A stretch of 64,000 nt of DNA, from assembly GCF_023631325.1 (NCBI RefSeq), contig NZ_JALQDG010000027.1, positions 62,001 through 126,000 of the forward strand. The letters are read 5' to 3'. This stretch comes from Caballeronia sp. INDeC2. GTDB taxonomy: Bacteria > Pseudomonadota > Gammaproteobacteria > Burkholderiales > Burkholderiaceae. Each line of letters opens with the position of its first letter. Position 1 is the stretch's first letter. The notes under the pieces were generated by a model. It saw only the letters and a program-made list of their open reading frames with translations. It searched no databases and had not been told where the DNA came from. A program made the position numbers and the translations under genes. Positions 28,838-36,936 of the stretch are shown here, piece by piece.

Positions 28838-29317
28838 TTACCCGAAAGCCGTCAAATCCTTCGGGGCGATGCCGTTTGCATGACAGAAGGCAGCGTAGCG
28901 GTCCCAGCCGCTCTTCCAGTTTTCAGCGGCGAGCACTTGGCCGCTGTCGTTCACGAAGAGCAGCTCCCCCTGGATGATGTTGAGCGTGACGATGTCCGCG
29001 CTGCCCGAATCTCCGGCGAGCGCTTCCGGCGTGTGGCTCGACCCCGCCGTCTCGTACACGATGCTCCCCGGCCCTGCGATCCAGTCGTGCTCGCGATACT
29101 TCCAGCGTCCCTCGACCGTATAGACGATCACCGTCCCCGTATGCCGATGCCGCGGCATCTGGCCTTTCGCCGGCGCTTTCATGAGCGCGATGACCTCGCC
29201 GCGAACCGGATCGAGCTTGAAATACTTGACGAGCACGCGCTCGCTGTACGGCGTGAACGGCACCCAGGGCAGGTCGGCGTCGTTGAGGCAGGTGGTCTGG
29301 ATCTGTTCGAACAGCAT
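28838..29317 (-). CDS. Cupin, 2,4'-dihydroxyacetophenone dioxygenase family
   Basis: A 159-residue single-domain cupin. The metal-binding histidines are visible in PRHRHTG (H57, H59) and SSHTP (H95), with the cupin loop [18 protein letters not shown] between them. The family includes the C-C bond cleaving 2,4'-dihydroxyacetophenone dioxygenase, but many members have no known substrate. It is a single gene divergent from the ABC exporter. Confidence 0.8.
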   Translation of the reverse strand: MLFEQIQTTCLNDADLPWVPFTPYSERVLVKYFKLDPVRGEVIALMKAPAKGQMPRHRHTGTVIVYTVEGRWKYREHDWIAGPGSIVYETAGSSHTPEALAGDSGSADIVTLNIIQGELLFVNDSGQVLAAENWKSGWDRYAAFCHANGIAPKDLTAFG

Positions 29318-29438
29318 GATGTCGGCTCCCGGTATTCAGCAGTGCATTGTAGGCAGCCCCGGGCGCGGCGAACATCGGCCGAACGGACGACCCCTTTCGT
29401 CCAAGCCGGATCGCGCCGTATCTGCTATCGTCCACGCC

Positions 29439-30365
29439 ATGCCCATCATCATCACTGTTTCCAACCTGTCCAAGACCTACGGGTCGGGCTTCCGCGCGCT
29501 CCGGAACGTGAATCTGGAGATCCGGCGCGGCGAAATTTTTGCGCTGCTCGGCCCGAACGGGGCGGGCAAGACGACGCTCATCAGCACCGTCTGCGGCATC
29601 GTCAATCCGAGCGAGGGAAAGGTCACCGTCGCCGGTCACGATATCGTCAGCGATTACCGCGCCGCCCGCGCGATGATCGGTCTCGTGCCGCAGGAACTCA
29701 CCACCGATGCGTTCGAGACCGTCTGGGCGACCGTGTCGTTCAGCCGTGGCCTCTTCGGCCGGCCGAAGAATCCGGCGCATGTCGAAAAGGTGCTGAAGTC
29801 CCTCTCGCTATGGGCGAAGAAGGACAACAAGATCATGACGCTCTCGGGCGGCATGAAGCGTCGCGTACTGATCGCGAAGGCGCTCGCGCACGAACCCGAG
29901 ATCCTCTTTCTCGACGAGCCCACTGCCGGCGTCGACGTAGAGCTGCGCCGCGACATGTGGGAGCTCGTGCGCGAGCTGCGGGCCAACGGCGTGACCATCA
30001 TCCTCACGACGCATTACATCGAGGAAGCGGAGGAGATGGCGGACCGCATCGGCGTGATCAATCGCGGCGAGATCGTGCTCGTCGAGGAAAAGCGCGAACT
30101 CATGCGCAAGCTCGGGCAGAAGAAGCTCACGCTGCAGCTCGAACAGCCGCTAGCGCACATTCCCACGCCGCTCGAGCCTTACGGTCTCACGCGCTCGGCG
30201 GACGGCGGCGAGCTCACCTACACGTACGATGCGCACGACGAGCCGGGGCGCATCATCGCGCTGTTGCGCCACGTCGACGAAGCCGGCGTGCGTTTCAAGG
30301 ATCTGCAAACGACGCAAAGCTCGCTCGAAGACATCTTCGTGAGTCTCGTCAGGGAAACCAAATGA
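29439..30365 (+). CDS. ABC-2 type transporter ATP-binding protein
   Basis: A 308-residue ATPase. Walker A is [13 protein letters not shown], the signature is [19 protein letters not shown], Walker B is [12 protein letters not shown], and the H-loop is [14 protein letters not shown]. The C-terminal 80 residues form the accessory domain common in YadG/DrrA-type exporters. Its TGA overlaps the permease ATG (ATGA), so the two are translated as a unit. The substrate (polysaccharide, lipid or drug) is undetermined. Confidence 0.9.
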   Translation: MPIIITVSNLSKTYGSGFRALRNVNLEIRRGEIFALLGPNGAGKTTLISTVCGIVNPSEGKVTVAGHDIVSDYRAARAMIGLVPQELTTDAFETVWATVSFSRGLFGRPKNPAHVEKVLKSLSLWAKKDNKIMTLSGGMKRRVLIAKALAHEPEILFLDEPTAGVDVELRRDMWELVRELRANGVTIILTTHYIEEAEEMADRIGVINRGEIVLVEEKRELMRKLGQKKLTLQLEQPLAHIPTPLEPYGLTRSADGGELTYTYDAHDEPGRIIALLRHVDEAGVRFKDLQTTQSSLEDIFVSLVRETK

Positions 30366-31123
30366 ATCTATACGCCGTTCGCGCGATCTATCGTTTCGAA
30401 ATGGCGCGCGCCGGGCGTACGCTGATGCAGAGCATCGTGTCGCCCGTCATTTCGACATCGCTTTATTTCGTCGTTTTCGGGGCCGCCATCGGCTCGCGCA
30501 TTCCGGAAGTCGACGGCATCAGTTACGGCGCGTTCATCGTGCCGGGGCTCGTGATGCTGTCGCTGCTCACGCAAAGCATCGCCAACGCGTCCTTCGGCAT
30601 CTATTTTCCGAAGTTCACGGGCACGATCTACGAACTGCTGTCCGCGCCGGTGTCGTACTTCGAGCTCGTTTTGAGCTACGTGGGCGCGGCCGCGACGAAG
30701 TCCGTCATCCTCGGCCTGATCATTCTTCTTACCGCACGATTATTCGTGCCGCTCAGAATCGATCATCCTGTCTGGATGGTCGTATTCCTGCTGCTCACGT
30801 CCGTGACGTTCAGCCTGCTCGGGTTCATCATCGGCATCTGGGCGGACGGCTTCGAAAAATTGCAGATCATTCCGCTTCTGATCGTCACGCCGCTCACGTT
30901 TCTCGGCGGCAGCTTTTATTCGATCAACATCCTGCCGCCGTTCTGGAAGGCCGTTGCGCTGTTCAATCCGGTCGTCTATCTGATCAGCGGCTTTCGCTGG
31001 AGCTTTTACGGAATCGCCGATGTCCAGGTCGGGGTAAGTCTTGGCATGACGCTCGTGTTTCTTGCCGTGTTCATCGCGATCGTCGCGTGGATCTTCAGGA
31101 CGGGATACAGACTCAAAACGTAG
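30362..31123 (+). CDS. ABC-2 type transporter permease
   Basis: A 253-residue membrane protein with six hydrophobic segments. Typical ABC-2 features are [18 protein letters not shown] near the N-terminus, [16 protein letters not shown] in the coupling region, and [19 protein letters not shown] before the last helices. It matches YadH-type permeases paired with YadG-type ATPases and is coupled to the upstream ATPase by a 4-base overlap. Confidence 0.9.
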   Translation: MNLYAVRAIYRFEMARAGRTLMQSIVSPVISTSLYFVVFGAAIGSRIPEVDGISYGAFIVPGLVMLSLLTQSIANASFGIYFPKFTGTIYELLSAPVSYFELVLSYVGAAATKSVILGLIILLTARLFVPLRIDHPVWMVVFLLLTSVTFSLLGFIIGIWADGFEKLQIIPLLIVTPLTFLGGSFYSINILPPFWKAVALFNPVVYLISGFRWSFYGIADVQVGVSLGMTLVFLAVFIAIVAWIFRTGYRLKT

Positions 31124-31165
31124 CGGCGCCGGCTGGGCGGATGAAGGCATGAGGACGGTCATCGG

Positions 31166-31648
31166 ATGAAAATCATGAGACGCACGAAGCGCAATTTTCT
31201 CGGTGTGATGGCCACCGCCTTCACGGGCGGCGCGGGCGCTTCGGCGCCGGCCCGATCGTACGAGATCGATCACAGCAGCGCGGAGTGGCGCCGCCGTCTT
31301 TCATCCGAGCAATTCCGCGTGCTCAGGCGCGGCGGCACCGAGCCGCCGTTCGCGAGCCCGCTGCTCAGGGAACGGCGTGAGGGCACGTACGCGTGCGCAG
31401 GATGCGGGTTCGCACTGTTCTCGTCGGCGACGAAGTTCGACAGCGGCACCGGCTGGCCGAGCTTCTGGAAGCCTCTCGACGGCGCCGTCGCGATGCACCC
31501 GGAGGCGACCGGCCACATGCGCAACGAGGTGCATTGCCGGCGCTGCGGCGGGCATCTCGGCCATGTCTTCGACGATGGACCGAAGCCCACGGGCCTGCGC
31601 TACTGCATGAACGGCGCGGCGCTCGAATTCCGGCACGACGAAGCCTGA
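31166..31648 (+). CDS. msrB: Exported peptide-methionine (R)-S-oxide reductase
   Basis: A 160-residue enzyme reducing methionine-R-sulfoxide in proteins. Zinc-binding pairs are C77/C80 (CAGC) and C124/C127 (CRRC); the catalytic Cys147 lies in GLRYCMNG, and the substrate pocket is SGTGWPSFW. The N-terminal extension RRTKRNFLGVMATAFTGGAG resembles a Tat-type export signal, so the protein may act in the periplasm, unlike cytosolic MsrB. The start at 31166 or 31175 cannot be decided. Downstream lies a YecD-like gene in the same direction. Confidence 0.88.
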   Translation: MKIMRRTKRNFLGVMATAFTGGAGASAPARSYEIDHSSAEWRRRLSSEQFRVLRRGGTEPPFASPLLRERREGTYACAGCGFALFSSATKFDSGTGWPSFWKPLDGAVAMHPEATGHMRNEVHCRRCGGHLGHVFDDGPKPTGLRYCMNGAALEFRHDEA

Positions 31649-31685
31649 CGTCGCGCGCTCGTCCACCTTACTCGCGACTTTTCAA

Positions 31686-32267
31686 ATGAACGCACCCGAA
31701 CTCAAGCTCGATCCCGCGAAGACCGCACTCGTGCTGATCGATCTGCAGGCGGGCATCGCAGCCTTGCCCGTGCAGCCTCACGACGCCGCGACCGTGCTCG
31801 CCAACGCGCGCGCGCTCGCCGATCGCTTCCGCGCGCTCGGCGCGCCGGTCGTGCTGGTCAAGGTGGCGTTTCCGAACGGGCCGGGCGGCCTGCGCCCGAT
31901 CACCGACGCGGGACAGGCGCAGCAAGCGCCGGAGCCCGCGGGCTGGAGCGAATTGAGCGCGGAACTGGGCGTGCAGGCGTCCGATATAGTCGTCACCAAG
32001 CGGCAGTGGGGCGCGTTCTATAACACGGATCTCGACTCGCATCTGCGCCGGCGCGGCATCGACACGATCGTGCTGGGCGGCATCGCGACGGCCATCGGCG
32101 TGGATTCGACGGCGCGCGGCGCGCACGAGCGCGGCTACCAGCAGATATTCGTTGAGGACGCGATGAGCGACTTGCACGCCGACACGCACGAATCGACCTG
32201 CCGCTACATCTTCCCGCGCATCGGCCGCCTTCGTTCGACGCATCAGGTCCTGGCGGCGCTGGCATAG
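31686..32267 (+). CDS. YecD-like isochorismatase-family protein
   Basis: A 193-residue cysteine-hydrolase-fold protein: TALVLIDLQAGIAALP at the N-terminus with the catalytic Asp, the Lys region VVTKRQWGAFYNTDL, and GGIATAIGVDSTARGAHERG. The usual nucleophilic Cys of this last motif is Gly here. The same substitution occurs in E. coli YecD, as I recall it, and in true isochorismatases, so it is a subfamily trait and not damage. The substrate is unknown. Confidence 0.85.
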   Translation: MNAPELKLDPAKTALVLIDLQAGIAALPVQPHDAATVLANARALADRFRALGAPVVLVKVAFPNGPGGLRPITDAGQAQQAPEPAGWSELSAELGVQASDIVVTKRQWGAFYNTDLDSHLRRRGIDTIVLGGIATAIGVDSTARGAHERGYQQIFVEDAMSDLHADTHESTCRYIFPRIGRLRSTHQVLAALA

Positions 32268-32330
32268 CGGCGCGCGTCGCCTATTCTGTAGCGTACGTCC
32301 TATATCGACGGACGCGAGCGAGGTGCGGTG

Positions 32331-33380
32331 ATGGCGGCCATTCCGAAAGTAGCGATCGCGTGTCAGGGCGGCGGCAGCCATGCGGCGTTCGCCGCGGGCG
32401 TTCTCGACCGGTTGCTGAGCGGCGAGTCTTTGAACCGCTTCGAACTCGTCGCGCTGTCGGGAACGTCGGGCGGCGCGATGTGCAGTGCGCTCGTGTGGGC
32501 AGGGTTGCTCCTTGGCGGCCCTCCCGACGCGAGGCGCCGCCTCGCCGCATTTTGGAAGGATCTGGAGGCGCGCGGCGGGCCGGATGTCGTCGCCAATGCG
32601 CTCGGGACGTGGTACGCGCGGCTGCCCATCAACGCGGAAATCAGCCCGTATCTTTATCCGCCGGTTGCGGAGGAGCGCCTGCGCGAACTGCTCGACAAGC
32701 ATCTGCCGTTCGCGTTGCTGCCGACGGAGCATGAGCAACGGGCGCGGCCCACGCTTCTCGTCGGCGCGACCGATGTGCGCACGGGCGATCGCGTGATCTT
32801 TCCCGGCGACAGGCTCGATCAGGATCAACTGGTCGCATCGGCCGCGGTGCCGCCGCTGTATCGCGCGGTCGCCGCAGACGGACGCATGTGCTGGGATGGC
32901 CTCTTCAGCAGCAATCCGCCCGTGCGCGAGTTCACCGATATCGCGCTCGACATGCGGCCCGACGAGATCTGGGTCGTGCAGATCAATCCGCAATATCGTC
33001 GCGAGATGCCCGAATCGATGAACGAGATCATCGACCGGCGCAACGAACTTTCCGGCAATCTTGCGCTGGGGCAGGAGTTGTACTTCACGACGCGCGTGAA
33101 CGAATTGCTGAAGGCCGACGCATCGCTGGAGAAGCGTTATAAGCCGATCAAGGTTCGCGTCGTGCAGATGCATCTCGACGCAAGGGATTATCCCGGGCCG
33201 CTCGACTATGCATCGAAGCTCGATCGCAATCCGGCGCTGATTCATGCGCTGATCCGCAAGGGACGCGAGCGCGCGGAATGGTTTTTCGATGAACGCTCCG
33301 ACTGGCCGAGGGAGGGCACGGCGCCGCACAAGAGTGTGTATGCGACGACGCCGGCGGTGATGGCGGGGAAGGCGAAATGA
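32331..33380 (+). CDS. Patatin-like phospholipase
   Basis: A 349-residue lipid acyl hydrolase. The glycine-rich oxyanion motif is ACQGGGSHAAFAAGVLD, the nucleophile S46 sits in SGTSGG, and the dyad Asp189 is in MCWDGLFSSNPP. An arginine-rich stretch and a C-terminal MQMHLDARDY-like segment follow, as in other soluble bacterial patatins. The ATG at 32331 was preferred over the adjacent GTG. It is the last ordinary high-G+C gene before the low-G+C patch. Confidence 0.85.
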   Translation: MAAIPKVAIACQGGGSHAAFAAGVLDRLLSGESLNRFELVALSGTSGGAMCSALVWAGLLLGGPPDARRRLAAFWKDLEARGGPDVVANALGTWYARLPINAEISPYLYPPVAEERLRELLDKHLPFALLPTEHEQRARPTLLVGATDVRTGDRVIFPGDRLDQDQLVASAAVPPLYRAVAADGRMCWDGLFSSNPPVREFTDIALDMRPDEIWVVQINPQYRREMPESMNEIIDRRNELSGNLALGQELYFTTRVNELLKADASLEKRYKPIKVRVVQMHLDARDYPGPLDYASKLDRNPALIHALIRKGRERAEWFFDERSDWPREGTAPHKSVYATTPAVMAGKAK

Positions 33381-33541
33381 ACATTCGCACTCCGTGATAT
33401 TGCATCGATTAAGAGAACTCTTGTGGTTCTTACGTTGGTGTTTCCTTATTTTGTAGGCACTCGCTGGCGGGACCCCGCCTGCCGGTTCGAGAGTGTCCGT
33501 TCATCCCCGTGTTCGGGCGCGACGCTCTTCCCTGAGCGGTG

Positions 33542-33573
33542 GACGCGCGGTGCGGTTGGGCCGCGCGTCTTTT
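33542..33573 (+). terminator. Intrinsic terminator-like hairpin downstream of the patatin gene
   Basis: GACGCGCGG and CCGCGCGTC form a perfect nine-pair stem around a ten-base loop, directly followed by TTTT. It lies 160 bases beyond the patatin stop within a G+C-rich block. It may end that transcript or belong to a separate small RNA or dispersed element. Confidence 0.65.
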
Positions 33574-33740
33574 CGGGTGCTTTGCAGATTCTTGAGGGGA
33601 GCGATTATGTATAGGTTTTAGTTCGCCGACGGGAGATCTTTGCCGCTAAGCAATATTGAATGTTCGCGGGCCGGAACTAGCCGGAAGCGGATACCGAAGT
33701 AGCGAAGAGAGATAATATCGACGCGTTGAAAGCTTATAAC

Positions 33741-33767
33741 ATGCTAACAGTTATGCCGTATGCTAAC
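33741..33767. promoter_or_regulatory. Direct repeat ATGCTAAC upstream of the 428-aa gene
   Basis: ATGCTAAC occurs at 33741-33748 and again at 33760-33767, 19 bases apart, close to two helical turns. The first copy also contributes to the inverted TAAC-A-GTTA. Placed 45-70 bases before the ATG, this could bind a regulator, perhaps the gene's own winged-helix region. This is only a pattern; no known operator is matched. Confidence 0.4.
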
Positions 33768-33811
33768 CGGCAATTTGCAGGCATACTTCTTCCTTGGGTG
33801 GATCGAGCGAT

Positions 33812-35098
33812 ATGACAACGAGAGATATTGATCAAGCTGGAAGCGAGGTAGAAAAAGACACGATTGATGACAAATCTCGATCGACAGCAAAGAAGACGGC
33901 TCGGAAGGCTTCGACATCTCAAAAGTCAGATCCAATCGCAGAACATAACGCTCGTGTCGCGGCAGCCGTGGAAAAGAAATCCGCTCGTGCTTCACGTCCT
34001 TTCCCCGCTTGCCCATTCGAAGAAGCTGTACTGTTTGCAAAGCAGATGTATGAGTTCGGGGCAGGCCGTCCGGTTAGGAAGATCACGTTGTTCGACCATA
34101 TTGGCAAGTCACCGGATAGCGGTCCCTCGCGACAGTTGATTACCAACTCGGGCAAATATGGCCTGACCAAGGGCGGCTATCAAGCAGAAATACTTGAACT
34201 AACGCCCGAGGGCACTAAAGTTGTAGATATAGATCAACCTCAACGCGAGCGAGCGAAGGCACGGATATTTCTGGCGCTAGAAAACATTCCCGTTTTCAAG
34301 AAGCTCTACGAAGGTTTTGTTGGGAGTAAGCTTCCTCCTAAGGCGGCGCTGATCGACGTCGTGAAGACTCAAGGAGTCAGTGATGATCTGGCCGATGAAG
34401 CGGTCGAAACATTTACCGTAAATCTTCGCGATGTGGGCTTGTTGCAATCCTTGGCAGGCGCAGAGCGGATCATCACGATCGACCATTATCTTGATTCGCT
34501 CCCACAGGCGAGTGTGACCCCACCGATGCGAGTGAATACCGGTGAAGAGGGGGGCTTCACAAAGCGAGCGGAGCCCTCGGGAATGTTGGTAACGTCTGAT
34601 CATGCGCGATACGACACCGCTTGCTTTTACATTAGTCCCATCGGATCCGCTGGTTCTGACGAGCGAAAACATTCGGATCTTATGTTGGGTTCCATCGTAG
34701 AGCCTGCTCTTGAAGGCTTCGGACTCACTGTTGTCCGCGCCGATCAAATTGACAAACCAGGTACTATCACGCGTCAGATTTTTGACTACCTTCTGCGATC
34801 CCGTCTCGTAGTCGTTGATCTGTCGTTTCACAACCCCAACGTGTTCTATGAGCTTGCGGTGCGCCATGCTGCTCGCTTGCCGGTGGTACAGATTATTCGC
34901 GCTAGTGACCGGATCCCGTTTGATGTAAATCAGATGCGCACGATCGCGATCGACACTACGGACATCTACAGCCTAGTGCCCCAGTTACAGTCGTATGTCG
35001 CTCAGGTGGCCAGCCACGTAAGACGAGCTCTGCAGGATCCAGATGCCGCTGATAATCCACTTGCTACGTTCTATCCCGGGTTTCGCGTTCAAGTGTGA
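33812..35098 (+). CDS. Putative winged-helix plus nucleoside-deoxyribosyltransferase/TIR-like effector protein
   Basis: A 428-residue protein from the ATG at 33812 (a TTG at 33794 is in frame). Residues 1-60 are charged and disordered, rich in Lys, Ser and Ala. Residues about 65-220 resemble the winged-helix-like region found ahead of TIR-like and related nucleotide-binding domains: PFEEAVLFAKQMYEFGAGRP, then RQLITNSGKYGLTKGGYQAE and LTPEG. Residues about 268-410 form a Rossmann-like domain: FYISPIGSAGSDERKHSDLM, VRADQIDKPGTITRQI, and LVVVDLSFHNPNVFYELAVR. E347 matches the catalytic Glu position of deoxyribosyltransferases and TIR-like NAD hydrolases. Codon use is A+T-rich, unlike the neighbours, indicating horizontal acquisition. 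An anti-phage or NAD/nucleotide-targeting role is inference. Confidence 0.7.
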   Translation: MTTRDIDQAGSEVEKDTIDDKSRSTAKKTARKASTSQKSDPIAEHNARVAAAVEKKSARASRPFPACPFEEAVLFAKQMYEFGAGRPVRKITLFDHIGKSPDSGPSRQLITNSGKYGLTKGGYQAEILELTPEGTKVVDIDQPQRERAKARIFLALENIPVFKKLYEGFVGSKLPPKAALIDVVKTQGVSDDLADEAVETFTVNLRDVGLLQSLAGAERIITIDHYLDSLPQASVTPPMRVNTGEEGGFTKRAEPSGMLVTSDHARYDTACFYISPIGSAGSDERKHSDLMLGSIVEPALEGFGLTVVRADQIDKPGTITRQIFDYLLRSRLVVVDLSFHNPNVFYELAVRHAARLPVVQIIRASDRIPFDVNQMRTIAIDTTDIYSLVPQLQSYVAQVASHVRRALQDPDAADNPLATFYPGFRVQV

Positions 35099-35587
35099 CG
35101 TAGCAGTGGCGACTAGGGCGAAATATAGGTTTGGCAGATAGTCTGCAATGCGTGTGTTGTGCATAGCGCCTTTAGTAGCGTCATGTCTTCGCGTTCTATG
35201 CACGGCCGGGAAGGCTGTGATAGTCGGCTGTCGAGAACCTACGCATTAATGCTGGATTACATCAAACTCCGAGAGCGAACCTAGTCGAACGCCTGCGTGC
35301 GCGCATTGCGGCTTGCCGCTCAGGGCCGCAAATACTCATTCATTAGCGTTGCTATGACATTCGAGGCTACGAAAGCGCGAACGGTGGAAAACGCCGCAAA
35401 CTGCCTCGCGATGGCCGGCGCTCCAACGTCGGCAAAGACCGAACTCTCGCCCTCCAGGCCAACTCGCAGACCGTCTGCCATGTGTTAAAGCTGCGCCAGA
35501 ATGCGCTCCGTGGTTGACGCGCCACTACAAATCGACAGCCGCCTTTTCCCCGTAAGTCCGCGCAGAACCTTTTTTACCCCTCTCCCG
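35099..35587. other. Right flank of the low-G+C patch, no gene seen
   Basis: About 490 bases between the 428-aa gene and the metallophosphoesterase. Composition is intermediate and returns to normal near 35580. Short open frames occur (for example 35297-35488) but have no supporting signals. I found no terminal repeats or mobile-element genes. Confidence 0.45.
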
Positions 35588-36751
35588 TCACCCACCCGTC
35601 GCCGCCACTAGGCGCACCAACGTAATCTCCGACGGCGCCCCCAACCGCTTCGGCGGTCCCCAATACCCCGTCCCCCGGCTCGTATAGACCCAAAGCCCAT
35701 TAAACTTCACCAACCCCGCCACAAACGGCTGCTGCAATCGCACAAAAAAATTCCAGGGCAAAAACTGCCCGCCATGCGTATGTCCCGAAAGCTGCAGCGT
35801 GAAGCCCGCTTCGGCCGCTGCCGTGGCGCTGCGCGGCTGATGCGCGAGCAGCACGCGCACGGTGGCATCGTCGGGGGCGCCGCTGATCGCCTTCGCGGGA
35901 TCGCTGCGATGCGCCGGATCGAAACTGCCCGCGCCGTAATCCGTGACGCCCGCGACAACGGCCTGTGCGCCGTCGTGATTCAGCACGACATGCTGATTGA
36001 GCAGCACCGTCAAACCCAGTCGCCGGAATTCGGCGATCCACTTGTCCGCGCCCGAGTAATACTCGTGATTCCCGGTCACGAGAAACGTGCCGTGCCGCGC
36101 GCTCAGGCCCGCGAGCGGGCGCGTGTGATCGGCGAGATTAGGCACGGTGCCGTCGACGACATCGCCCGTCACGGCGATCAGATCCGGTTCGAGCCCGTTC
36201 ACGGCCGCCACGATGCGTTCCACATAGTGACGTTTGATCGTCGGTCCGACGTGGATGTCGCTGATCTGCGCGATCGTGAAGCCGTCTAGCGCGGCGGGCA
36301 GATTATCGATGGGCACATCCACGCTCACGATGGGCGCGCGCCGCCGCGCGTTGTAGAAGCCGATCGCCGAGAACAGCACGGCCAGCAGCGGCACGGCGAG
36401 CGCGCTATCGGCGACGAACGCCGGCGATCCGACGGGCGCGCCGCGCATCCAGTCGACGAGATGTACGAAGAACAGAATCACGTCGCGAGCGAAGGTCAAT
36501 AAAAGCAGCGACGAGAAAAAGCCCAGCGCGGTCAGCCCGAGCCACGCCAGGCGATCCGCGAGCGACTGCGGTTCGATCTGCCGGGCCGCCATGCCAAGTG
36601 GAATGACGATGACCGATACCGCGAGCACGACCGCCGCCAGCACCTTGAGCGTCAGGCCGACGGGCGCGTCCGGGATGAGCCGCACGCCGACATAGATATG
36701 AAACAGAACGCCGATGCCGATGAAGCGGAGAAAGAATGCCGAGCGTCGCAT
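35588..36751 (-). CDS. Membrane-anchored metallophosphoesterase
   Basis: A 387-residue protein with four to five transmembrane segments in the first 180 residues, followed by a calcineurin-like phosphoesterase domain. Metal-binding motifs are in order: SDIHVGPTI, TGDVVDG, VTGNHEYYSG and SGHTHGGQF. The arrangement resembles YkuE/YaeI-type enzymes. The ATG at 36751 has AGGAG five bases upstream. The substrate is not known; membrane location suggests a lipid phosphate such as UDP-diacylglucosamine or a phospholipid. Confidence 0.87.
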   Translation of the reverse strand: MRRSAFFLRFIGIGVLFHIYVGVRLIPDAPVGLTLKVLAAVVLAVSVIVIPLGMAARQIEPQSLADRLAWLGLTALGFFSSLLLLTFARDVILFFVHLVDWMRGAPVGSPAFVADSALAVPLLAVLFSAIGFYNARRRAPIVSVDVPIDNLPAALDGFTIAQISDIHVGPTIKRHYVERIVAAVNGLEPDLIAVTGDVVDGTVPNLADHTRPLAGLSARHGTFLVTGNHEYYSGADKWIAEFRRLGLTVLLNQHVVLNHDGAQAVVAGVTDYGAGSFDPAHRSDPAKAISGAPDDATVRVLLAHQPRSATAAAEAGFTLQLSGHTHGGQFLPWNFFVRLQQPFVAGLVKFNGLWVYTSRGTGYWGPPKRLGAPSEITLVRLVAATGG

Positions 36752-36880
36752 AGCGCTCCTGGAGGGATCGAAGAAGCGGCGGGAAGACGGGCAGCGTGCG
36801 CCCGTGCTGGATATGGAACCGATTCTAACGGTTCGACGCCGCGCATGCCCTCGACCATTCGTTTTCGGCGGACCGGAAAC

Positions 36881-36912
36881 AAAAAGCCCCGACACGAGTG
36901 TCGAGGCTTCTC
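36881..36912 (-). terminator. Intrinsic terminator of gabD
   Basis: On the minus strand GCCTCGACA and TGTCGGGGC form a stem (with one mismatch) around a short loop, followed by five T residues. It lies 25 bases past the gabD stop. Confidence 0.8.
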
Positions 36913-36936
36913 TCACTTCACAAGCACGACGCGCGA

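Larger units (their letters stand above)
33381..33811. other. Left flank of the low-G+C patch
   Basis: About 430 bases with an abrupt base-composition change. A compact G+C-rich element at about 33455-33600 contains a terminator-like hairpin, and from about 33610 the DNA becomes A+T-rich. Two copies of ATGCTAAC start at 33741 and 33760, just upstream of the 428-aa gene, and TTGAAA at 33726 could be a -35 element. No integrase, tRNA or insertion sequence was seen. The 63-codon frame at 33423 is not convincing. Confidence 0.5.

Noticed and set aside
31686..32267. Loss of the catalytic Cys in the YecD-like protein
   Set aside because: Gly at this position is shared with YecD and with true isochorismatases, so it is a subfamily property and not a defect.
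33423..33614. A 63-codon frame beginning with GTG in the G+C-rich element
   Set aside because: No ribosome site, and it reads through the terminator-like hairpin; more likely structure than coding, though its residues are not obviously random.
35297..35488. A 63-codon frame in the right flank of the low-G+C patch
   Set aside because: No ribosome site or recognisable motif; left as non-coding.
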